The notes: generated by a model not told the origin, from the sequence alone. A DNA stretch of 64,000 bases from Macrotis lagotis (GCF_037893015.1 NC_133665.1:195722292-195786291); one strand, 5' to 3'; shown: positions 10,909 to 21,947, counted from the stretch's first letter. Made by a program: numbers and translations.

Positions 10909-11191
10909 CAGGTCCTCTTCTCTTCTCCCTCTATAATACATCACTTTGTGATCTAAAGAGCTCACATGGATTTAATTAACACCTCTATTCTGATAAGTCT
11001 CAAATTGATCTTTCCTGGCCCAACTCCTCTACTGACCTTCAATCTAGCATCTCCAGCTGCCTTGCAGGTGTCTCAGACTGGGTGTCCAGCAGACACCTTG
11101 AACTTAACATGTCCAAAATGAAGCCATTACCTTTTCCTTAAACTCTATCCCTTATTCCCACCCCTCCCTTCCTTCTTACTGTGGAGAGCAA

Positions 11192-11245
<54 letters not shown>

Positions 11246-11925
11246 ATTCCTCATATCCAATATAGTGCCAAGGCCTGTCAACTTTATCTCTGTCAAATCT
11301 CTCCCTTTTTCTCTCCTAACACTACTCCCACCCTGGTATAGACCCTCATCATCTCACTCCTGAATTAGTGTAGTAACCCACTGGTGGGTCTGCTTGTCTC
11401 CACTCTGTCCCCATTCCCATTCATTTAGCCTCATCATCAGGTCGCCCCTACACAATAAACTCCAGTGGCAACTAGTGTATCTAGGATCGAATACAAATTG
11501 CTTTATTTGGCACTGGAAGCCTTTTGTAACCTGGCCCTCTCCCACCTTTCTAAACTTTTCCCTCCATACTCCCTTTCACTTACTCTTAAATCCATTGTCA
11601 TTGTCTGTTTCATGAACCCCACATTCTATCTCTGGACTCTGGACATCTTCTCTGGCTTCCCTTTCCCTATTCTTGGGAAGGTTCCCCCTCCTCAACTCTT
11701 CTTATGGACTTCCCTGGCTTCCTTTTAAATCTCCTCTAAAATCTTACCTTTGAGAGGAAGAATTTCCCAATCCCTCTTAATTTGGATGCCTTTCCTCAGT
11801 TCATTATTTCCTTATATGTATGGGTATATATTTATATGTGCATATTTGCTTGCATGTTGTCTCTCCCAATAGAATTGTGACTTTCTGGAGGACAGGCAAT
11901 GTCTATTTTTATTGATATTTTATTT
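10909..11925 (+). mobile_element. L2-clade LINE, 3' part of the same copy
   Basis: Picks up L2 at 'ggtcctcttctcttctccctc' and continues through 'acttaacatgtccaaaatgaag', 'cacaataaactccagtggc', 'taacctggccctctcccacc' to 'aatagaattgtgactttctgg', close to the L2 3' end. A (CT)n array at 11,194-11,243 has grown inside it. The frames at 11,394-11,728 are L2 remnants or chance. Confidence 0.85.
11194..11243. repeat. (CT)n microsatellite within L2
   Basis: About 25 uninterrupted TC units inside the L2 copy. Confidence 0.95.
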
Positions 11926-12335
11926 TCCCTCCAATTACACATTATGAAAGCTTTTCAACATTCATCAAGTTGCTTATTTATGTCAACCATTTCTCTACCC
12001 TTCCATCCTCCTCCCTTCAGCAACAAACAGGTTTAACATGGTTACATTTAGTTCTCATTCCTATGAGGAATTAGGACTAAGGAAAAGGAAAGAAAACCAT
12101 GGATTAGGAAGGAAAACCTTTGCATAAGAGAAATTTTAAAAAAGGGAAAATAGTATTCATTCAGATTCTGGGACTTTTATTATTGCTTTTCCCTCTGAAT
12201 ATGGGTGGTGTTGTCCAGAGCTGGCCTGCCAGAGCTGTCCTAGATCTCTGAACTGCTGAGAGAAGCCGCATTCCTCACAGTTGATCCATCACAATGTTGT
12301 TTATGTGTACAGTGTTCTCTTGGTTTTGCTTAGGC
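11926..12335 (-). mobile_element. Old L1 3' end
   Basis: The + strand reads 'attttattttccctccaatt', 'agcttttcaacattcatc', 'gctgagagaagccgcattc', 'tcacagttgatccatcac' and 'acagtgttctcttggttttgct': an antisense 3' UTR and ORF2 end of an older L1 subfamily, related to the copy at 62.6-63.5 kb. It truncates the L2 3' end. Confidence 0.65.
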
Positions 12336-12364
12336 AATGTCTTTGGCCTTTTTTTGCATTCCTA

Positions 12365-12602
12365 ACACAACATAGGACAGATAGGTTGTGCAGAGGTTGT
12401 GTTGGACCTGCAGTCAGGAAGACCCGAATTCAAATTTGGTCTCAAATACTTACTAGCTGTGTGATCATGAGCAAATCCCTTTCCCCACTTTGTCTTATAT
12501 GCAAAATGAGTTGGAGAAGGAAATGTAAAACCCTCCAGTATCTTTTCAAGAAAATACCAAGAAGTCATAAAGAGGCAGAAATGATGAGAATAGCTCAATA
12601 GT
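12365..12602 (+). mobile_element. RTE-tailed tRNA-derived SINE
   Basis: The head 'ggacctgcagtcaggaagac' and 'gaattcaaatttggtctcaa' includes a decayed B box. The tail module reads 'atgagttggagaaggaaatg', 'ccagtatcttttcaag', 'aagaggcagaaatgatg'. It matches the copies at 1.2 and 55.3 kb. The downstream 'gtctggtacattgtaggcatttaa' (to about 12,655) is an L2/THER1-type 3' end. Confidence 0.75.
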
Positions 12603-12659
12603 CAAGGTGTCTGGTACATTGTAGGCATTTAACAACTATATATTGATGGACAGATTGAC

Positions 12660-13495
12660 TGTTTAGTGTTTTCCATGGGAAGCACTGAATGCAAGAGACG
12701 AGCTTTAGGGTGAGCCTGGGAAATCAGAGATGAAGGAGAGTGTTTTAGGTCTGTGTAGACTAAATCATAGGAATAAGTCATTAGGGTTTCATCCAAGGAC
12801 AATTGAGGCCAGGTTGGCTGGGGATTCAAAGATCAAATGAAGGAGAGGACAGGGCTTGTTGGGCAGCTTTAGGACTTATCTGCAAGAGCTATAGGGTACA
12901 AGAAACATTGTGTCCCAGAGGCATCAAGACACCAGTGTTCAAACCCATGGGATTGGACTTCTCTATGTCTTAGATTCCATCTGTGAAAGTTCAGGAGATT
13001 GGACGAGATCTGTTTCCTTAAGCTCTTTGGATGCCCTGGACTCTTGAGTTGAAGGCTGATGAAGCCCATAAACCCCTTCTCAAAAGATTTTAAATACATA
13101 AGAGATATTGTAGAGGATTGTAAGGGGGTATAGTATATTGAAATAGTTATAAAATTATTTTTAAGGCTCATGGATTGAAAGGTATACATGTCAGAGATGT
13201 TCTCTGCCCAGAGTGATTCTGGGAACACTTATGCAGCATTTCAGAACTTAAACAGACCTACTCCTTTGTCTGGAATGGTTTACTGATTATGATGACCCAA
13301 GTTTATCTTGGACAAAACTTTCCCAAAGCAACTTTCCAATATTGAACTGCTCTTCCCATTGATCAAGTGAGCTACAAGAATTGATTATGCTAGTAATATG
13401 AACCAGGCCCTGTGCTAGGTTCTGGGGACACAAAGGGAATAATACATGCCCAGAAGTTGCTAATATTCCACAAGGAAAACAAAGAAATTTCCACA
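12660..13495. other. Single-copy DNA with MIR-like and THER1-like scraps
   Basis: 12,880-13,020 is a degraded MIR-like stretch ('cagtgttcaaacccatggg'). 13,390-13,440 ('ccaggccctgtgctaggttctgg') is THER1-like. No gene is supported; the 119-codon antisense frame at 12,869-13,228 crosses the MIR-like part and has no domain. Confidence 0.5.
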
Positions 13496-13497
13496 GA

Positions 13498-13815
13498 ATT
13501 AGGCAGCTAGGTGACCCAGTGGATATGGCCCTGGCCTTGAAGTCACGAGGATGGGGAATCAAATTCAGCCTCAGACATTTAACACTAGCTGTGTGACCTT
13601 GGGAAAGCCACTTCACCTTGATTGTCTTGCATCCAGAGCCATCTCCAGTATCCTGATTTATATCTTGCCCTTGGACCCAGATGGTTCCAGAGGAGAAAGT
13701 GAGGCTAGTGACTTAGTACAGTGCCACTCCCCCCTAATCCAATTCATGTGCTTGTCATGGCATCACCTTCCTGATGTCCTGGTCTTCTTTGAGAATGAAG
13801 GATAAAACATCATTA
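13498..13815 (+). mobile_element. MAR1-type SINE, near full length
   Basis: The tRNA-like head 'aggcagctaggtgaccc' is followed by 'tagctgtgtgaccttggg', the MAR1 body 'ccagatggttccagaggagaaagtgaggc', 'gtgcttgtcatggcatcacc', and the tail 'tcttctttgagaatgaagga'. It is the most complete MAR1 in the window and the reference for the copies at 16.0, 17.0, 28.2 and 43.1 kb. Confidence 0.9.
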
Positions 13816-14014
13816 TCAACTACAGAGTTGAGGTGGACTCATAGAAAGCCTTTACAAACCTCTGGGGAAAAGGGATTGGAGGCTCCTGACTTCTGTATAT
13901 AGTAGCTAGAGGGGGAACTGCCATGGCCCTCCCTTCCTGTCTGAAACTGACCACCCAGACCCTGGTCATTGACATCCTGGGAAGCAGCTGCTTGGCAGGG
14001 TGAGCTTCATGGCA
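13816..14014. other. Single-copy DNA
   Basis: No feature recognised. Confidence 0.4.
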
Positions 14015-14200
14015 GACTGTTACCAGAGCTGATTATGCATATTGGCATCCCTGGGAAGAAATTAGGAAATTGACTTGGTGCCCCAGCTGTGGGACTGAAA
14101 TTAGAAAACGAGCCATAGTTTGGAAACTTTGAAAATCTGCCAAAGGAGAAAATTATAAGATTGATTCTATGAATGCAGACATTCAAATTTAAACCACTCC
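14015..14200. promoter_or_regulatory. Candidate conserved non-coding element
   Basis: Single-copy AT-rich stretch with POU/homeodomain-like ATTATGCATATTGGCA (14,032-14,047), several AAATTA cores and balanced composition. Inference from motif density only. Confidence 0.25.
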
Positions 14201-14289
14201 ACTAATGGGAAGGGCTGGGAAAGACCCCCTCCCCCTCCCAGCAATTTTCCTCCCTCCTTCAGTAAGTTGTCAAGGGAAGCTCTATCACC

Positions 14290-14303
14290 ATGGGGGGGGG
14301 GGG
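14290..14303. repeat. Poly(G) run
   Basis: A run of 12 G on the + strand. Such runs are assembly- and sequencing-error prone. Confidence 0.85.
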
Positions 14304-14402
14304 CATTGAGAGAAGACAACCAGCACTTGAATCACTCTGGAGGGGATGAAACTGGTCTTGATCATCAAGGAAACAGTTCAAAAATCACTTCAGATACTTC
14401 TT

Positions 14403-14522
14403 GTGAGGAGGAGGAAGGAGAGGAGGAGGAGGAGGAAGAAGAGGAAGAAAAAGAAGAAGAAGAAAGATGGAGGAGGAAGAAGAGGAGAAGAAGAAGGAGA
14501 AGGAGAAGGAGAAGAAAAAGAT
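14403..14522. repeat. GGA/GAA polypurine tract
   Basis: 120 bases almost purely purine (GAGGAGGA, GAAGAA, GAGAAG). The acidic and basic open frames that cover it in three frames are artefacts of the triplet composition. Confidence 0.9.
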
Positions 14523-15709
14523 CTGAGCTCATTTCATTAGGGAAAAGCATGGACTTTTTAATAAAGTGCCATTATCTCAAAACTTTGCCTCGGTGATCTT
14601 CTTGAAGTTTGGGCAATTATAATTCCAGAGGCTGAGCCAGTTAAAGATATTCTTAGCTCCAACTGGAATTCTCCTGAGGATGAAGAGCCCTTTGCTCAGA
14701 CAGAATCCATCAATATGAGCCACTATGGAGAAGGCCTGTGTCTGATCACTTTGGGTAGTTTGATCTTTCTAGGAAGAGAGGTAAGAGCCCATCTAGGTTC
14801 CTTGGAGCTGAATTTCTGAATCAGTGATCATGTCCAAGTCTTTTATGATCGCAGAGGGAGGTGAGAATGGCAGAAGCCTCAGCACTCCACAGCCTCATCC
14901 TCGCTGCTCTAGAGCTCCACATATGTACAAACCTCATGGTGAAGATAGACAGATGAACAGTACAACTGAAGAGCCCTCAGTGCTAGAGGAAAAGCCCTCT
15001 TGTCATTCTCAGTGTTTTCCATAATGTCATTGCCCCACCCCAGCCCACTCAGCATCTTCTAGAAAATAATTCAATACACTGTCTCCCAGAGAACAACTAA
15101 GTTACTCTCTCCAGGGCTGGCCAGCCCAGAAAGGGGCCAAGTTTGATAGAGGAGCACTGGAAGTTATATTGGGGGTTCTGCACAAAAGTCAGAGAAATGA
15201 TTCATTTAAAAGGAAACTGGCCTAGGTGTTGGTCAACTGCAATTCAGCCTCCTTACCCCCTCGTGGTTTTCCATCAACCTTGGGGCACTTCTGGTTCCGA
15301 TTTTTGAGGGATTGTGGGGTTTCAGAATTTACTGCCACAGTGTCACCAAAAGAATATTGCATAGATTTATAGTTTCAATTACTCCTTGACCTTGCTGACC
15401 TGGATTCAGTAAGACTGTCCCTCCATTGGCAGTAATTACCTACTTATCGGTTCTTATCCTTAGGATTCCAGGGAAATGATGGGGGGGGGGGAGCAGGGGA
15501 ACAGAGAGAGACATGCACACTTGCGCACAGTTGGGGAAGGCAGGGGTGTTGGATACTTGAGAACAGCCTCTCCAAAGTGGGCTTGTGTTTCTTAGTTCTA
15601 AATCCTGTAGGGTGGAGGGTTGACATGGTCAGGGGTAAGTCATGGCTCCAAAAGGTTGTGAGGAAGGAGCACATGCCTTCCAAAGGGAAATGGCAAAGAG
15701 CAGTATCAA

Positions 15710-15710
<1 letters not shown>
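14523..15710. other. Single-copy DNA, no gene recognised
   Basis: A G11 run lies at about 15,480-15,491. No repeat family and no supported exon. Confidence 0.4.
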
Positions 15711-15752
<42 letters not shown>

Positions 15753-15790
15753 ATAAGCTCATACACTGACATACACACACATACATACAC
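15711..15790. repeat. (CA)n microsatellite with imperfect tail
   Basis: About 18 pure AC units, then ACTCACACAT and ACATACAC variants. Confidence 0.95.
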
Positions 15791-15964
15791 TTCTGAGCAC
15801 AGAGCATTGTCCTCTGCCACTTTCTGCTTCCTTTGAGAATTCACATGATAGCATTCAGGGCATCCTAGAAGTTAGAAGAAGCAAGAAAGGGGTCAGAATT
15901 AAAAGAGCCTTTATAGAAATTAGAAATGCCATTTAATGATGCTGAAAAGAAGAGAAACAGAGAT

Positions 15965-16204
15965 GAATTGGACTGGAGGGGGGGTAGGGCTGGGCTAGGT
16001 CCCCAACCTCACTTTCTCCTCCAGAGCCATCTGGGTCCAATGATCAGATAATAATGAGGAGGACTGGAGATTGCCCTGGATGCGAGGCAGTCAGGGTTAA
16101 GTGACTTGTCCAAGGTTACAGAAGAGTCAAGTGTCTGAGGCTTGATTTGAACTCCTGTCCTGATTCCAGGGCTGGTGCTCTATCTACTGCACCACTACTG
16201 CCCA
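15965..16204 (-). mobile_element. MAR1-type SINE
   Basis: The + strand reads 'ctcctccagagccatctgggtcc', 'tgacttgtccaaggttac', 'gatttgaactcctgtc' and 'ccactactgccc', the reverse complement of MAR1 head and body. The tail end is missing on the left. Confidence 0.8.
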
Positions 16205-16219
16205 GAGATGGAATAGAGA

Positions 16220-16221
<2 letters not shown>

Positions 16222-16273
<52 letters not shown>

Positions 16274-16296
16274 CACACACACACACATGCACACCA
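16222..16296. repeat. (CA)n microsatellite
   Basis: About 25 AC units followed by ATGCACAC variants. It sits directly beside the MAR1 head, not at a SINE A-tail. Confidence 0.95.
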
Positions 16297-16439
16297 GACA
16301 CAGAAAACACTGAGGAGAGAGAATTAGAAAAACTTAATAAGAATAAATGTATGCTCAATGAATTTGGGGATTTGTAATTGGTCAGGGTAATGCTGGCCTT
16401 GAAGTAGGTTACTTTGAACAAAACAAACTGTGAAACCTC

Positions 16440-16960
16440 AGTGCTGATTTAAAAAAAGAACTCACAGAAACATGTCTACATAAAGGCATGTGTATTTAAT
16501 GGAAGAAAAACTAAGCTTTGCATTTATAAACCTAAATGGGAATGAATTGAATTCCCCATAAAGAAAAAAAAAGAAAGAGATTAATGTGTTTTTAAAATGA
16601 ATGACAGGAATAAATCTAAATCATACATAAAGAAACAGAAACAATGAAAGGATTGAACAAAACTCATCATCTTTCAGGTTATCCTAAATGAAGTGGGGAA
16701 TGTGGTCATTGTTTCAGAGAAGGCCACAATTAAATATTGATAACGTCAAAAGAGACAGAGGTAGAAATCACATTATGATTAAGGAATCATAGGCCACAAA
16801 AAAGTAGAATTTTAAATAAGCAAGCATAAAAGTCATGTTTATGTTTTTAAGAGAAAAGAAACATAAATGTGAAAAGGATGCTGAGAATTGCAGAATAATA
16901 TTCAGAAATTTTAAAATTTTTCCTTTGGCTATGGATAAACAGAAAAATTTTTTTAAAATG
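16440..16960 (+). mobile_element. Old L1 ORF2, endonuclease segment (part 1)
   Basis: A frame at 16,522-16,558 gives FINLNGNELNSP, a decayed form of the L1 endonuclease start seen at 34.06 kb (ITLNVNGKNSP). Later 'gttatcctaaatgaag', 'ttgtttcagagaaggccac', 'gataacgtcaaaagagacag' follow the order of the L1 EN domain. Heavily mutated. It continues at 17,227, 17,720 and 21,948, which makes it the outer shell of the nested block. Confidence 0.65.
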
Positions 16961-17226
16961 TTTTTTGTCCTTCATTCCCAAAGAAGATGATGATGTCTGG
17001 GAGTTGGTGCTATGACAAGCACAAGAATTGGATTTGAGTGAGGGGTGGGGTGGGGGGGCACTGTGCTAAGTCATCAGCCTCACCTTCTCCTCCAGAGTCA
17101 TCTGGATCCAATGGCAAAACATGGATCATGGTCCCTCAGGTAGTAAATGTCTGAGCCTGGATTTGAACTCTTGTCTTCCTTACTCCAAAGCCAGTGCTCT
17201 CTCCACTGAACTATCCAGCTGTCCCA
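16961..17226 (-). mobile_element. MAR1-type SINE inserted in old L1
   Basis: Runs from the tail complement 'ttttttgtccttcattccca' through 'caagaattggatttgagtga', 'caccttctcctccagagtc' and 'tcatctggatccaatgg' to the head 'ctatccagctgtccc'. Complete at both ends by eye. Confidence 0.85.
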
Positions 17227-17485
17227 AATAGGAAAATAAATAATAAGAAAAATATCAGGCAGATTCAAAACCTTAAACTTGAAAGACATCACAAACTCCA
17301 AAAGGAGATAGTAAAGAACAAATATATTTCTTAGTATTCCTCTCTATCTTTGCAAAAAGAGATCACATTCTAAGAAATAAAAGAATCAAATTAAAATGGA
17401 AGAAGTAATACAAAGAAACAAATAAAACATCCTTTAAGGCCATAACATAATAAAACTAGTTATTGGAGAAATAAATATAATCATT
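17227..17485 (+). mobile_element. Old L1 ORF2 (part 2)
   Basis: A-rich + strand DNA on the coding strand of L1 ORF2 between the MAR1 and THER1-like insertions. Assigned mainly by its position between recognisable parts 1 and 3. Confidence 0.5.
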
Positions 17486-17715
17486 CAATCAATCAATAGA
17501 CATTAATTTAGTGCCTTCTATCATTCAGGCACTTTGTTAAATGCTGGGGTTACAAAAAGGGGGCGAAACATAGCTCCTGCCTTCAAGTTGCTCCCAGGCT
17601 AATGGAGGAGACAACATGCAGATGAATATATACAAAACATGCTCTCTACAGGATAAAGAGGTAATAATAAACAGAGCAAAAACCCCAAATAGATGGATAT
17701 TAAACAATGATACAC
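17486..17715 (+). mobile_element. THER1/L2-tail SINE inserted in old L1
   Basis: 'catcattcaggcactttgttaaatgctgggg', 'ctgccttcaagttgctccc', 'ggaggagacaacatgcag' match the family at 7.65 and 28.43 kb. Confidence 0.65.
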
Positions 17716-17719
17716 TAAG

Positions 17720-18437
17720 TGATGAGTGGAAGTAAGAATTACTTAAAGCAATAATAAACAATACATTTATAATGAGACATCACAATGGAACATGGACTAT
17801 ATACTAACATGGCCTCTAAGGAAACAAATCTCAAAAAATATATAGCACTGATTAGAAAAGACCCTGGAGTTGAACAAATTATGTGAAGACTCGAATATCA
17901 AGACATTAACAACAGAAAAACTTACATAAAACACCTTGAAAATTATAAAAATAGAGACAATTGAAAATTAAATTGTAGAGTTTATAAACTGAAGTGAAAA
18001 ATTTTTAAGAAGACTAAAAAAGCCGATAAACCCTTACTTCACCCGATCCAGAGGAAAATCAAATAATTAAGCACAAAATTGAACAAGGGGAATTCACAGT
18101 AGAGAAGGAATATAGAGAAGTAGCAGACCCTGCTGAACACAAGGTAAAACCAGTAAGTAGAAAACTTCAAGTGAAGGGGATGAGGAGCTTCGCAAATGTA
18201 AAATACCAAAATTCATAAAATAGGAAAGAGATCTTCAACTTTCAAATCTGAAAAAATCAATTGAGGAAGGCAAAAGTCAACTGCACCCCCCCCCCAAAAT
18301 AAATCCCTGGAGGAGATGGATTTATAATGTAACTATCAAAAATTTAAAGAACGTTGATTATTGATGATTCAAAATTATTTTCAAAAGCAAAAGCATAAAA
18401 CTTTCTATGTAAATCCTAAAGTGAGACAAATTTAATC
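17720..18437 (+). mobile_element. Old L1 ORF2, early RT segment (part 3)
   Basis: Decayed but ordered L1 ORF2 phrases: 'agccgataaaccc', 'gagatggatttataatg', 'aaaaatttaaagaac', 'aaaactttctatgtaaatcc'. These equal the start of the reverse transcriptase. The frame resumes after the younger L1 with 'gagaagaaaagctatagacc' at 21,962-21,985. Confidence 0.65.
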
Positions 18438-18452
18438 TCATGTCAGATTCAG
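18438..18452. repeat. Target-site duplication, left copy
   Basis: TCATGTCAGATTCAG here and TCACGTCAGATTCAG at 21,933-21,947, 14 of 15 matching. They bracket the L1 at 18,453-21,932. Confidence 0.85.
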
Positions 18453-19151
18453 CCGGCCAAGATGGCAGAAAGAAGACAGGCACAGTCTCCTGATCTCTTC
18501 CCCGTCTATCACATGAAACAAACCTCTTAAAAGAAATATCACCTACAAAACCCAGAGAGAGAGAGAGTCTGCCTCGGGATTCGTCTTCAGCAGGAGCTGT
18601 GGCTGAATTCGGGTGGGTGAGTCTGGGCCCAGAGGAGGATCAGCCCCGATCAACCAGACTGGCAGCTGAGTTGGAACCGGGAGTCTGAGGGCCCGAGAGC
18701 CGGACCTGCTGGATCAGAGGTGAGGCTGGACCACAGGGGCGTAAGTCTGCGGGGGAACAGAGGTACTGGTGTTGGAGCTGTCCCCCTGGAGATCCCGGGC
18801 GGACACCATGCTGGGGTCTGAGTCCCATTACAACTCAGACTTCTCCCCTAACAAATAAATGCAAACTACTTCTGCTGCAGGCCCAGGTGTGTGACCAGAA
18901 GAACCAGCCCAGCTGAGGAATGACCTCAGGCCAGGGTAAAACCCACCATTGATTGAAGGCAAAAGAATTCAATAGTTCCAACTCCTCCCTTCAAGGAAAA
19001 GGAGAGAGCCTCAACCAAGGTCACAGACACTCCAGAGAAAGCAACCAGCACCTCCTACTGGCCAGCCAGAGAAACCACATTCAGTGAGTAAAGCCTTTAG
19101 TGATCCCAAGCCCCTGTGAACCAGCCCCTCCAAAACTCAGGTCTTAGCAAT
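18453..19151 (+). promoter_or_regulatory. L1 5' UTR / internal promoter
   Basis: Contains CAAGATGGC (18,458-18,466), the YY1 site found at the start of mammalian L1s, where it directs accurate initiation. CpG-containing stretches follow at 18,570-18,810, richer than surrounding DNA. Probably inert now, since the ORFs are broken. Confidence 0.6.
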
Positions 19152-20155
19152 ATGAAGAAGGGTCAGCAGAAAGGTGGATCCATAGAAAAATTCTTGGAAG
19201 GGAAAGACACTAACTCAGGAACCTCTGAGGAGAATACAATCTGGTCTTCAGCACAGAAAGACTTCCTTGAAGAAATAAGGAAGGAGTTTAAAAATCAACT
19301 AGAAAATTTGGGGGGAGACAATTAACACCTTGCAACAAGAAAACAAATCTCTCAGATCTTCAAATGGGCAAATGCAAAAAGAAATTAATTCTCTCAAAAC
19401 CTCAATTGGTCAAATGGAAAGCTCTTTCAAAAGTAGAATTGACCAATTAGAAAAGGAGTTGCAAAAGGTTAACAAAGAAAACTCCTCCCCCCCAAAAAAG
19501 AATGGAGTCTACAGAAACTAATGACTCCATGAGACAGCAAGAGTCAGTTAAACAAAATCAAAAAATAGAAAAAAAAAGAAGCAAATGTAAAATACCTCAT
19601 CAACAAAACCACTGACCTCGAGAATAGATCGAGGAGGGGCAACCTGAAAATTATAGTACTTCCTGAAAACATTGAAGAGAAAAAAAGCCTGGACTTAATA
19701 TTACAGGATCTAGTGATGGAAAACTGCCCTGACATCATGGAATCGGAGGGCAAAGTAGTTATTGAAAGAGTACATCGATCCCCACCAGAAAAAGATCCTA
19801 AAATGAAAACACCAAGGAATGTTGTGGCCAAACTGCAGAACTATCAGATAAAAGAGAAAATCCTGCAAGCAGGCAGAAAGAAACAATTTAAATATCAAGG
19901 AGCCACAGTAAGGATCACGCAGGACCTGGCTGCATCAACTTTAAGGTATTGAAGGGCCTGGAATGAGATATTTCGAAGAGCATGGGAGCTTGGAATGCAG
20001 CCAAGAATCTACTTTCCTGCAAAGCTGAGACTTCTCTTCCAGGGAAAAAGATGGACACTTAACGAAATGGAAGGATTCCAAAAATTTCTGATGAAATGAC
20101 CAGAGCTAAACAGAAAATTTGGGCATCAAACAGGAGGCCCAAGAGACACATGAAA
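19152..20155 (+). pseudogene. L1 ORF1 relic
   Basis: L1 ORF1 encodes an RNA-binding trimeric chaperone of the L1 RNP. The likely start is ATG at 19,152 (MKKGQQKGGS). The frame stops at 19,325 and resumes from about 19,330 with a coiled-coil-like heptad region (SLKTSIGQMESSF, RIDQLEKELQKVN) to a stop at 19,521. The C-terminal RNA-binding part runs at 19,713-19,952 and contains ERVHRSPPEKDPK, TPRNVVAKLQNYQIKEKIL and QGATVRITQDL. Beyond 19,952 the conserved 'aatctactttcctgcaaagc' continues out of frame to near 20,155. At least three frame breaks, so non-functional. Confidence 0.85.
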
Positions 20156-20939
20156 AGGTAAAAAAAGGGGGGGGCAGTAAAAGGAAAAAAAATGCAATCC
20201 AGTAAGTTGAAACTGGCTACATCCCAGCATGGGAGTAAAAAAAAAAGATTCTCATAAACCTTGAGAAATGTAACTCTAACAGAGAGAATACACTTAGCCA
20301 GAAATGATGGATATTCATGACCTATCCATGAGACTGCTATCTAATGGGATGTAACTGGCTTTATCCCCACTTGAGAGAAAGACTCTAATAACTCTCAGGA
20401 ATTTTGACTCTATTCGATAGAATATACAGAACTAAAAGGGACAGGCACTTAGAATTTTCTATGACTTAGATAGAATGATCTAAAAAAAAACCACTACTGC
20501 CAGAAAAAGGGGGACAGGAAAGAGATAGGAGGAGGGAAGGGATTGAATGGGGTAAATCTCATTACACTAAGAGGTACAAAAAACCTATGGTAATAATGGG
20601 GAAGAAGGGAGCAGAGGAGAAATACCTGAATCTTCTTCTCATCAGACTTGGCTTAAAGTCAACCTATACATACTCAGTTAACTTATAAAACATCTAACCT
20701 TTCAAGTAATAAAAGGGGAAAAGGGGAGGGGGATGGAGAAAGGGAAGGGGAGTGGGGGAAATAAGGGGAAATAACAAAAGGAAGGGAAGGGAAAAGGGAA
20801 AAAGGGAAAGGGGAAAGAAAGAGGAGGGTGTGATATAGGAGGGCAAACACACTGAAGGGGGTGGTTTTCAGACTCAAAAGACTGGGGAATATGGATAAAA
20901 GGAGGGAAGAGGGAAAAATACAAACAGAGGGAAGAGAGC
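20156..20939 (+). other. L1 inter-ORF region
   Basis: About 780 bases between ORF1 and ORF2. It holds an ordered L1 segment (to about 20,700) and a GGGA/GGAA purine-rich stretch (20,700-20,840). The corresponding region in the L1 at 34.1-34.68 kb is about 580 bases, so the spacer differs in length between copies. Confidence 0.7.
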
Positions 20940-21932
20940 ATGGAGGGCAATAAAGAATTAGTAATCATAACCTTGAATGTGAATGGGATGAACTGTCTCT
21001 TAAAACGTAAGCAAATAGCAGAGTGGATTAGAAACCAGAATCCTACAATATGCTACTTACAAGAAACTCATCTGAAGCAGTAAAGGTAAAAGGTTGGAGC
21101 AAAATATATTTTGCTTCAGCTGAAGTAAAAAAAGCAGGGGTAGCAATCCTTATCTCAGACAAAGCAGCAGCAAAAAGAGATAGTGTTAAAAGAGATAAGG
21201 AAGGATACTTTATCCTCCTAAAAGGTACCATAGACAATAAAGTCATTTCAATATTGAATATATATGCACCCAGTGGGATAGCACCCAAATTCTTAGAGAA
21301 GAAGCTGAAAGAATTACAGGAAGACATAGACAGCAAAACTCTACTAGTGGGAGACCTCAACCTCCCGCTATCAGATCTAGATAAATCAAATCATAAAACA
21401 AACAAGAAAGAAATTAGGGAGGTAAATAGATTGTTATAAAAATTAGTTATGGTAGACTTATGGAGGAAACTGAATGGGGATAGAAAGGAATATACCTTTT
21501 TCTCTGCAGTACATGGAACTTATACAAAAATTGACCATGTACTACGACATAAAAACCTAATGATCAACTGCAGAAAGGCAGAAATAGTGAATACATCTTT
21601 CTCAGATCACAATTCAATAAAAGTCATATGCAATACTGGGCCAAGGAGATATAGACCCAGAGCAAATTGGAAACTGAATGACCTCATTTTAAAAAATGAG
21701 TGGATCAAAAAACAAATTATAGAAAGAATTAACCATTTTATCCTAGATAATGATAATAATGAAACAACATACCAAAACCTATGGGATTCATTCAAAGCAA
21801 CTCTCAGGGGATATATTATAGCTCTAAATGCTTATATGAATAAATTGGAGAAAGAGGAAATCAAATCAATGAACTAAATATGCAACTAAAAAAAATTAGA
21901 GAAAGAACAAATCAAAAATCCCCAATTAAGTA
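20940..21932 (+). pseudogene. L1 ORF2 relic, endonuclease domain only
   Basis: ORF2 encodes the endonuclease/reverse transcriptase. From ATG 20,940 it reads MEGNKELVIITLNVNG and QETHLK, holding the catalytic N and E of the APE-type endonuclease. A deletion of roughly 14 bases just after this causes a stop near 21,080. Further frames give SILNIYAPSG, VGDLNLPLS (GDFN-type motif; 21,050-21,439) and FSDHNSI (SDH motif; 21,449-21,877). The copy ends before any RT motif. Confidence 0.85.
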
Positions 21933-21947
21933 TCACGTCAGATTCAG
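21933..21947. repeat. Target-site duplication, right copy
   Basis: TCACGTCAGATTCAG, partner of 18,438-18,452. Confidence 0.85.

Larger units (their letters stand above)
18453..21932 (+). mobile_element. L1 with intact 5' end but missing 3' half
   Basis: Begins ccggccaagatggcag, a proper L1 5' end, and carries a CpG-bearing 5' UTR (18,453-19,151), ORF1 relic, a long inter-ORF region, and the first ~990 bases of ORF2 (endonuclease). It stops abruptly in ORF2 at 'aatccccaattaag' with no RT, 3' UTR or poly(A), yet matching TSDs lie on both sides (18,438-18,452, 21,933-21,947). Across the junction the older host L1 is continuous. A normal L1 insertion is truncated at the 5' end, so the geometry here is the reverse of expectation. 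Later deletion is an alternative, but it would have had to stop exactly at the TSD. Confidence 0.85.

Noticed and set aside
14267-14596. Glu/Lys/Arg-rich open frames
   Set aside because: Direct product of the GGA/GAA tract; three frames and both strands are open for that reason.
15444-16421. Open frames of alternating Thr-His or Cys-Val
   Set aside because: They are translations of (CA)n microsatellites.
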